This document shows, in pieces, positions 55,169 to 64,000 of a stretch of DNA of 64,000 bases. The notes under the pieces are model-generated. The model was not told the DNA's origin and made no database searches. It saw nothing but the letters and a program-made list of their open reading frames with translations. Source of the stretch: Litomosoides sigmodontis (taxonomy: Eukaryota; Nematoda; Chromadorea; Rhabditida; Onchocercidae); the NCBI GenBank assembly GCA_963070105.1, contig OY718807.1:4127001-4191000 (forward strand). The letters are read 5' to 3'. The position numbers were made by a program, and so were the translations under genes. The stretch's first letter is position 1; each line of letters begins with the position of its first letter.

Positions 55169-58100
55169 TTTGTTTAAAATTGTGTAATTTACCTTTGAAC
55201 TATCGCTGTCGCAAGCTTATCGAAATCGATGCCTCAAAATATCTCTTTAATTACAGTTGTATTTTTTTAGGTACTAAATAATGGACATAGCTGAAAATGT
55301 CATCAAATAAGGTTATGGCACATTAGGATTGATGAAATTTGACATTGGATGCTTATCAATCAATGCATCAGACAATTTTTTTACTTGCAAATTTAGCTCA
55401 TTTATATTGCCGTTGTCATCTTATCTTGTCATTTGTTCCACTAAGCAGTTAATGGATCAATTATTTTTGAAGAATTTAAATTAAAGTAGCAGAAGCTTAT
55501 TTTCTTTAGTGTTTGAGATTGAGGCGATCGAGGACAGATGAAACACTTTTATTTGCATGCATCGTGCTTGTCTTCTCTTCATCGGCAATTGATTGTTGAA
55601 TTTAATTAATATTAAATAGTAATTAGCATTATTAATAGCTATTTAACCGCTGTACTGCATTGATCGTTTCCATTTTAGATTAAATTATGTCGCGTAAAAA
55701 AAGTATTTTCTATTTTTAAGTTTTCATTTTTTTGTTTTAACTAAATAACTCCTCTTTAGTTTGAAAAATATTTCGCAATATTTTCTAGGTTTGCCTCGCA
55801 ATCGATTTGCAATCTTTCACTCTTTTCTCCCTTCTCTCTGTCTCCCTGCCCCCCTCTCTCTCGTTCTCTCTACATAATTTCGAATTTCTATATGCAAAAC
55901 AGTAATATTAGCACTTTTGCTCAAAGAGCCAAATTTCGTTTTGTCGCAAGTTTTTCTTGAAGCTATTCAAAACGTCGGATGATCCCATTTTTTTGCAATT
56001 TCTCAGAATGTTTATTAAAATATTCGCAGTGTTTCATTTATTATCTTACCGCTGTGCACTCGAATTTTAAATAAATCGTAATTTCGACTACTTAAAAATA
56101 AATGTCTTCAAACAATTAGGTATCTTTCTTTCAATTCCTTCGTGTATAATTTCATACTTTGATGATATCAATTCCTTTTTGGAATTTTGCCTTTTTACTT
56201 TTTGTTAGTTTTTAATTCTAATCGTATGTTTCAAAATTATGCAGCCTCTATATGCATGTGTGATAACACAATTTGATGTTCAACACTCATAAATTGTTGA
56301 GAAAATTTTGTTAAACTATAAAAATGATCGATAGAATTGGAAAAAAAGTAACGATCGCTGCGATGTGAACTATCAAAATGGAATTTTGAAATTTAAAAAT
56401 ATTCAATGCACCAATTCTAAATTCAAATATTAATTAAAACTCACTTCTATACAAGCTCATTTCCTTCTTCATATATCTTGCAATTATCAATTGTCATTTA
56501 TGAAAAAAAGAAAATTAAATTACTGTATGAGGAAAAAATATTGAATAATTGATGTAATGAAACTGAGAGTGGTCGTTTCCTTCTTCTTTATTTACAACTG
56601 ACAAATGCTAAATAAATAATTATAAAAAACAGTTATTTTTCGGAAAGGAAGAGAAAACCGTCAGTGATGCTCTGAAATCGATATTGGAAATGGAAATGTT
56701 CACGGACGAGCAATAAATGTTTTAAAGTATCGAAAAGCATGTAGTGGTCGTTGTGAACGCAGAGATATTTTAAAATTTTCAGTACGTCAGACCCTAAAAT
56801 TTATTCCCAAGAAACCAACGAACATTGAGCGATTACATCGATAACAATGCAATTGTGTTCGCTTAGCACTGAATGTGAGCAGCGTGATGTGGCGCAAAAG
56901 TAAGTATTATCAGACGTGATATTAACGTGAAAAACGTGATCGGTCCTAATGATCGTAACCTTCTAGGAATTAATTCCTACATCTTTGCAAAACGGCAAAA
57001 GAAAATCATCCTGAATGTGAATAAACAAAAACAGTGGATGTTAAATCACACCTCGTTGGTTTTGCAGAGAACCTGAAAATTTCCATATTAAATTAACAAA
57101 ATCAACCATCTTTGAAGTGTGAAAAGATGCAAGCAAAATGATATTTTTATAATTCAAATTTAAACCGTTAATTACAATTGGAAATGAATTGATAAATGAA
57201 GCAACATTTCACTAATGTTGTTTATTTACTTCTCCCCAAACTGCTATTAGAAACAAACAAACGATCTTTGCGTCGAATCCTTCAAACCTCTCATTTCACT
57301 CTCTTCTAATCGAAGTGTCGAAGAAGTGCGAACGGAACGCTTAATGCAATGATAGACAGGGAAAAAGGATAGAGTAGAGAGAAGGAGGAGTTTAGAAGAG
57401 AGGGAGAGAAAGGAAGAGCGTCTGAAATAGCGTCCAATGAGTGAAACTTTTATCAGAGTGATAGAAAGTGATGAATGTCAGCAGCAAAGATGATGTTGAC
57501 GAACGATAAATGACGTAACGGTAGGTTGAAACTACGATAAAATCTCAATAATTATCAGACATCAAAGAAGACGCAACGGGAAGCGACGTTACGTCAGCAA
57601 TGACGGATGAGGCAGTGCAACAATTTATTTTCCTTCTTTTACGGAATGATTATCGTTTCCGATAATAAACAAGTGAAATTTGTTTAAAACATTTTAATTT
57701 CTTACCAATGAATTTTAAATTTTATATGAATTTTGCAATTATTTAATTTTTTAATTATTAATTGAATGACCATCTTTTTTGTTATTCACTAAAAGTGATA
57801 ACTTAAAATTAACACATTAAAATGTTTTTTGAACTTAATTTATGCATTTAATCAAAGAGTGCTATAAATGAAATGTACAAATTGTTGAATAACTCATATT
57901 AATACTAATTAAAATGGATGAAATTCAGTTTGATTAGCTTATCTCTTTTTTTTGCCATTTCTTAGGTCTGTTTGCTACTCGAACTCTCAGTACTTCCACT
58001 TCAGCTTTTTCTTTGATGACAATTACTATGCAATGATTGATGATTTGTGAGGTAATCAGCTAATTTGATTGTCTAATTCCATCAGTAATAAGCATTCGCT

Positions 58101-58742
58101 GTGCTGCTCAAAGTGAATTTGTTAACGTTTTGAAAGTTGCATATTAGCCATTTCTAAATTCAAATTTAAAAGTTGAATAGTTTTAAGATAGGATATGTAT
58201 CAGTTTCTAATCTAAATTATGATAATATAAGAATGTGTGATATGAAATCAATAAATTTGTGAAATATTTGTATCATTTCTGAAGTATTCATTTCATCGAT
58301 TTTGTTAACTTTCATTTGCACGTTCGCTACTGCTCCACTCGAATGCTCGCAGAAAATAATTGAAGTGCTTCTTAAGCAACTAAACTGCACGAAATTGATT
58401 TGCTGGTTTTTTTTAAAACTTTTTATTATCGCTTCATTAATAGCTCTTTAAAGCACTCTTTTAAAACAGCTCATTCATTTGACAATCATTTTAGTATTGT
58501 TAGGAAAATAGAAATTTATGGCTATGTTTGCTAATGAACACCGAAGCATTTATCATTTCAACTGTACATTTGAAATTTGCTCTGAATTTTATTTTTAATT
58601 GAACGATTGAAATTATGAGTAAGCAAAAAAATTTGGAAAATTCCAATCGTTTTCTGACATTGACATAGGAAATAAAATTTTTATTTTTAATTATCGCTTA
58701 ATCAATCTTTCCGTTTCACATATATCACAGGTAGCGTTGTGT
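55169..58742. other. Intergenic between convergent genes
   Basis: Three and a half kilobases between the 3' ends of the cholinesterase-like gene and the first polycysteine gene. AT-rich, with a CT-rich patch at 55824-55870. No exon supported. Confidence 0.5.
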
Positions 58743-60531
58743 TTAGCAGCAGCAATCCTAAAATATACTTGTGAATTAATTTAAAAAAGTTTAATGTTCG
58801 GTTAATACAAATTAATAAATTATACGGTAAGGTATTTGATAGCAAATGATAACTGTGTAACTATAAGAGCAAATTTTCATGAAAAGCAACACGTTGAAAT
58901 TGGATGGTCAATTGGGATGCAAATTTTCAGGTATGAAACGAGTAACATGACGAATATAGCTAACTGAAATGCTATTGCTACCGATGACTCAAGCAGGCAT
59001 GAATCACCACCTCGATGAGAGTGAAATCACAAATTAGTTACATCAGCTGATATCTTTACCTCAATTATGTTCCTAATTGGTGCGCCACCGAAACGCCTGC
59101 GGCTTCCTTTCTGAAACCAGCACTAATCTTTTTTGAAGTCAGTTGAATTTTTCAGAAAGAGGAATGTCTTCCGGTCATTTAGGATTGTATGTGAAATTTG
59201 AATTAATAAGTAGTATGACAAATACGGCTAACTAAGGTGATGCCAGTAATTCATGCTACGGTTCCGTAGAAAATGCCAAAAAATTAAAATTCACTAAAAA
59301 TTAGCATCAGTTGCTTCCTCACCTTAATTGTTTTGTCGATCGGCATGTTGTTGATAACGCGTCTGCGGCTCGTTTTCTAAAACCACAAGTACTGTGAAAA
59401 TCGAAATTTTATTTGCATTGTATGCATTGCAAATCTTGTATTTTTTTAATTAATTGTATTGCATTTTAATTATTAAATTGGGCATTTTGATTATTAAATT
59501 GTATTGCAAAATCGAAATTGCATTTGCAAGTAAGAAGAATGAATACCTTCAGATCTGATCATGAAGTAAAAGTCAAAATTTGAGCTATACTAATGAGTTG
59601 GATGGTTTTAGGGAGAAAATATTGACAAAAAATTCACACAACGACGACATACCGGTGAGCGTTTTTCACGTACGAAGCGTCCTTCTAAAAGATCCATAAT
59701 TTCTCGTCTTTTACGTCCACCACCGCATCCGTAACCGCTGCAACTTCCCTCACCACAACCACAGCAGCAACTACTGCACTCGCAGCACGGCTGGCAACAA
59801 GTTCTGCAGCACCTGAAAACGCACTTCTCTCAGAGCGCTTTACAGATAGAATCTTTGCGGCAATTCGGTAGGTACATTGAGGCAATCGAAAAATATCAAA
59901 AGTGTGGACTTGTCCAGAAACTTGAAGCAAACTGAAAGCGTGAGCTTGAATTTGTCAAATTTGCACGTTCATTGTGGACTGGTTGCGCAGCACTGAGTTC
60001 ACGAGTGCCCACTTGAAAATCTTTTGGTGACTTGCGATTGTCCTACTGCTACTCATATTTGAAATGTTTTGTTTTTTTGCTTTTAAATTATTAAAATTCC
60101 TGAAAGAAAACGAACGTCGTAGTCGTAGTGCATACGGTGGTGCAACATGACGTCGTCTGACAGCAACCGCATCCTCCTCCGCATCCACACTCGCATCCAA
60201 ATCCGCATCCGAATCCGCCGCATCCGCAACCGAAACCAACGCAACCTCCACAGTTTCGCTTTCCCCGTTCAGCTCCACCTGCCCTATGCTCCACTCCATA
60301 TTTTAATCTCGGATCTGAGGTTGGCATGGGAAAGTCATGCTGAAGCTTAGGTTCACTATCCGCTAATATAACAGTGTCATCTACAACAGTCGTAATTTCG
60401 CCATCAATGTCCACCTTTGAAGCAGTTACTTGAACACTCTGAGGCTCTGTCGCACTTGCCGATTTAGCTTTTGTTGCATGGATTTTAATGAAAATGCTCA
60501 GGCATAGAATAAGTGCAAAATGATTCTTCAT
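58743..60531 (-). CDS. Secreted Cys/Gly-rich prepropeptide with dibasic sites
   Basis: Exons: 60116..60531, 59653..59812, 59323..59376, 59060..59110, 58743..58757; 231 residues in phase. A clear signal peptide (MKNHFALILCLSIFIKIHA) and an acidic propeptide of about 80 residues end at a furin-like ERGKR. The Cys/Gly core follows (NCGGCVGFGCGCGG, then CCRTCCQPCCECSSCCC). The core ends CGGG-RKRR, and the tail contains VREKRSP, then two related exons (KTSRRR...PIDKTIK and KGSRRR...PIRNIIE). The protein finishes DCCC. A candidate trans-splice acceptor lies at 60577. It shares its plan with the gene at 62416-63199. A secreted, processed, heavily disulfide-bonded or metal-binding product is likely; the role (cuticle, defence peptide, signalling) is unknown. 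Confidence 0.75.
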
Positions 60532-60576
60532 TTTCCAAACCACACAATTTCACTTTTATCAATTTGCTTTTTTTTT

Positions 60577-60583
60577 CTGAAAA
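60577..60583 (-). promoter_or_regulatory. Candidate trans-splice acceptor
   Basis: ATTTTCAG on the minus strand, about 45 bases before the ATG at 60531. Confidence 0.45.
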
Positions 60584-62415
60584 TGAAACAATGAAATAAA
60601 TTTTTAGATGGAATGAAAATTGAAAGGAGAAATTTAAAAGATATGGAGGAGAAGCAATAAATCTGGGGATTCGACCGTCGCAATTTATCCCCGTCCTCAT
60701 CGAAAATTGCAGTTAGCTGAATGCTAGTTCCTTTTATGTCGAATGAGTGCATTAATTATAATTGAGCTAATTTCCTACCAATTTACCTTTGCCAATTTTA
60801 AAGTGTTTTGAAAATCTAGCATTTTACCTTTTCAATTATCCAACACTTACGAGGCACAACACGCTCAACGATGTGCCGTTTAGCAACAGTGCTGTGCAAC
60901 AACGATCTGGATTTGCTACACACTATTGTTGTTTGCTTGTTTATTTTACAATGAGATCAGATAGATATTAGTTGCTTGAAACGGGCGGATAAACAAGTTA
61001 ACAAACAAGTAATCTTCTAAATAGGTGGATAGCTGTGATGATAATAGGCAACAGATAATATCCAGTTTTTTTCAATTAAAACCAATTAAAATTTAAATAA
61101 AAAAATATTATTCATAGAGCTGACAGTTTAGGAAAGTATTGTTCGTGTAAAGTTTTGCATTATAAATATTATTGTTAACAAAGATTGAAATATCTGCAAT
61201 CTCCTCAAATAGCATTTACCATATTTCCATTAAAGGATAACTAATTAAGTCAAAATTGAATTAATTTGAGTGAAGTGAGGAGCAGCAGTTATGAAGCAAT
61301 TACCTTCTATGTGAATATAAAGCACAATTATTTAATTTGAAACTGCCCGCTTATGACAAAAAAAACGATAAAGATCGATCTCGAACTTTTCTATAAGTTT
61401 TTTTGTTTCGTACAATTCAGAATTCGAAAGACCGAAACTTGAATTACTAAATTGAATTTGAATACACAATTATTTTCGTGATATTAGTTGCATAAGTCTG
61501 ATTTGTTCACATCAGTTGCATTAGTTCAAATTTCAGTGGGTGAGAATGCATACACTGCTCACCTAAAATAATGTTGTCCACAAAAGTTTTCCAAAAAAAA
61601 CTTTTTTTTCAAAAGTTAAGGAATATAAATTTTTCGTAAATTTTGCACAAAAAACACTGTTTGTGGCAATTTGATTTAAAAGCTAAATTCGCTTTCAAAA
61701 AAAATTCAGACAAGTGTCAGTAAAAGTTTCAATATCAATTAGTATTTGTTTTAAAGTAAAGAGTGCTCTTCTGAACAATGCAGCTTTTCAAGAGCTCACA
61801 TTTCACAAAAAATTTCGCAAACTTTTCTTTCTTCCCCTATTGGGCTGCAAATTGCAAATTAAGCCTGAACACTGCAAGTTGATTAAGTTCCATCTGAAGG
61901 ATTGAAAGATTCGGTGTGAAAAAGTTCGCTGAACTATTTGCCATCAATAAATATCTTTCGTGTCCATTTGTGCTGCTAAATTTGCGCAAACATTTATTTG
62001 CAACTTGCTAACTTTATGAAACAATTTACTCCCAGGAAATTCAATTGTGTCTAAGTTACAGTATCAAAAGATGCCGAAGAAGGCAAGTGTTTAACGAAAT
62101 AGAAGGGCAGTGAGTGTATCACTGATATTGAACTGCTCAGGCTTATCATATCACTAGCACTATTCATTACCGTCTATTTCACAATCAGATAGCTATGATT
62201 ACCGTTTACAAAACAATGCTGCGAAAGAGTATTATTCATGAAATTCGGACAGTACTGGTAGGATAGATATGGAAGCATATAAGGTTTCTTTCTGGAACCT
62301 TAGTGACAGGACTGAGAATTAATTTTTCATGCACTAATTTCATTGCAAATTATAGGCAAATTTTCATCAAGCGAATTTCAAGTGCATTCCATTGGCAGTA
62401 GCAGGAAGATGAATT
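60584..62415. other. Spacer between the two polycysteine genes
   Basis: AT-rich sequence, probably promoter of the left gene and 3' end of the right gene. Open frames at 60789-60971 and 61714-61905 lack any supporting signal. Confidence 0.5.
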
Positions 62416-63199
62416 TTAAATTAGTTCCAAGAGAGCGCTACGAACATTTCGTTTCGTGTTTTGCATATAATTCCATCTTTCGAGATCGTGAAGAGCACGA
62501 CGACGTCTTGAGAGTGCTCCTGGAACTATTTCTATTCCGTTGATCGATCGCTTCTTCTTTTTACCGCAGCAGCAGCAGCTGAAATATTAGCATCAATTAA
62601 TTAACAAAATTCTATCAAACACATCAAATCTCTTTGTCACATGCCTACGGGAATTTTAATGCTTGATTTTCTGAAAGGTAATTGAAAGATGGAACACCAA
62701 ACTTCGGTTTCAGAACGTTCAAATTGATTTCTATTGGTTTCTCTTAAGCACTTCTTATTAAGTAAGCGTAGATCCTAGAGTGACAGCATTAATAAGAAAA
62801 GTAAAGCTGAAGCAGTGGTAGCAATATTTTCAATTTTACTGCAATTTACTTCCAAATATAACAGAATGTAATTTTATTAAATTAGTAGGTTGAAGCATTT
62901 CCGCGTGGTATTAAACAGTGCGAAACAGACCAGCAACAACAGCAGCAGCAGCAACCGCAACAACTACGCTTGGAACGTGCTAAAGCGGTGATGTTACTGA
63001 TGCTAATATCATCGTTCATTGTTCCGTCACCGGAAATTAGATGGAACGCCTTATTTGCGTAAACTTTATTGTCCATCAGGAATGGATCGTATTTTTTGTT
63101 CATCGGAATGGCGTAGCAAATAGCTACTGCTAAAACGAGCACGAGAAGCAGCTGTTGGGCACGCCATGGAAGTAGTCTGTTCATGTGAAATGATAGCAT
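62416..63199 (-). CDS. Secreted polycysteine prepropeptide (12 consecutive Cys)
   Basis: Two exons, 62931..63199 and 62416..62578, give 143 residues. After a short lead comes a hydrophobic signal segment (QQLLLVLVLAVAICYA), then an acidic propeptide of about 50 residues ending ARSKR. The core is SCCG followed by twelve consecutive cysteines, then GKKKKR. The tail carries further basic cleavage-like sites (ALSRRR, NTKR) and ends ALLELI. The intron splits a Cys codon (TG/C) in phase 2, and both halves are Cys-coding. If the intron is retained, the frame continues with WSVSHC and stops at 62882. ATG at 63199 was chosen because of the acceptor 22 bases upstream; the ATG at 63184 is an alternative. 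The family is unrecognised; processing by furin-type proteases is inferred from the motifs. Confidence 0.75.
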
Positions 63200-63221
63200 C
63201 CTTTCGCTGCTTGTCCCTTTC

Positions 63222-63229
63222 CTGAAAAT
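63222..63229 (-). promoter_or_regulatory. Candidate trans-splice (or cis) acceptor
   Basis: TATTTTCAG on the minus strand, 22 bases before the ATG at 63199. A non-coding first exon further upstream is the alternative. Confidence 0.45.
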
Positions 63230-64000
63230 AAATAATGCAGTAATAATTGTTTGAAAAATTATTTCAAATATGAAATTTTCAATATTTCCTAAAATAAATT
63301 ATTGTTATGAAGCGAAGTGGTGAAATTTTTGCAAAGAAAGCGAAAAAAAAAGCAATGGATGGAAGAGGAATGAGGAATGATGTGAGCAAATTTTAAAATT
63401 CATTAATTAAATGTTTTACAACGTATTTTTATTTGAAAAACTTATCACTTGCATGCACATACAGTATAATGATTGATGACAACAACTTCTCTTCTCTTTC
63501 AAACTGTCCCTTTTCCCCTTATTTTCTATGCTTTTCCATTTATGCATGATATTTTGTTTTCATTAATATAAGCTAATTTATTAATTTTCACTTCTACAAC
63601 ATTCGTTACTCATGTTTACCGCCGATTAATTTTCGCGAAATTTCAATATGTACATATGCACATGCTTGTATACATGTGAAGCATCTAGAGAAACTGAAAA
63701 ATATTTTTCTTTTTTCAAAAATTTAACTGTCATTATTACACGCCCGTTACTACGAGTGTTTACACGTTTAGTGTTTGTTTAAAAGTAATCAATCATTGAA
63801 GATTTTGTGTAAAAACAGTTTAATGCAGGAAGTTGTCCTAATATGTATTAAAAGTGAATTTCAATGGAAAACGAGAAAAAAGAATGAAAATTATAAATGC
63901 ATTTAACTGATTTTAATAGACAGTTTGTTCTTTGCAAAATTTTTTCTGCGCTTTCTAAGATAATTTTAATTAATTTTTTCATCAATATTTTTAGCTAAAG
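63230..64000. other. Right edge, nothing assigned
   Basis: AT-rich upstream region of the polycysteine gene. No exon or repeat of note. Confidence 0.5.

Overview
The window is nuclear DNA from a nematode. It is AT-rich, the genes are split by many short introns, and candidate spliced-leader (trans-splice) acceptors lie 12-46 bases upstream of several start codons. The recognisable proteins have nematode counterparts (an NHR-25/FTZ-F1 receptor, a Zwilch kinetochore subunit, an IgGFc-binding-like secreted protein). Base composition and repeat style suit a clade III (spirurid or filarial-like) worm, but I cannot name the species. There is no sign of bacterial or viral genes, and I see no rRNA, tRNA or CRISPR array.

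Layout. 0.97-5.46 kb, minus: a 15-exon Zwilch (zwl-1) gene, a subunit of the RZZ spindle-checkpoint complex. 6.29-9.88 kb, minus (possibly starting at 10.9 kb): a roughly ten-helix membrane protein of an uncharacterised family. 12.1-12.9 kb, plus: a small three-helix membrane protein. 14.15-15.70 kb, plus: a 125-residue SnoaL/DUF4440-type cone-fold protein. 18.45-29.50 kb, minus: the nuclear receptor nhr-25, including a 33-base microexon and a polyserine first exon. 29.5-35.4 kb: mostly non-coding and repeat-bearing. 35.38-38.73 kb, minus: an IgGFc-binding-domain secreted protein. 39.98-41.72 kb, minus: a small type I membrane protein with two microexons. 41.8-50.2 kb: a gene-poor stretch with long CA/TG, CCA and CT tracts. 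50.2-55.2 kb, plus: a neuroligin/gliotactin-like cholinesterase-fold membrane protein whose catalytic serine is replaced. 58.74-60.53 and 62.42-63.20 kb, minus: two secreted polycysteine precursors that share one architecture.

All multi-exon models were built by hand from splice signals and reading-phase arithmetic. Reading phase is continuous across every junction of each main model, which is the chief support for them. The genes do not form one pathway: nhr-25 acts in development and moulting, Zwilch in mitosis, and the rest are membrane or secreted proteins. The most unusual content is the pair of polycysteine precursors at the right end. One of them has twelve consecutive cysteines assembled across a splice junction. 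The window also holds two well-supported GC-AG introns in one gene and a candidate third in Zwilch.
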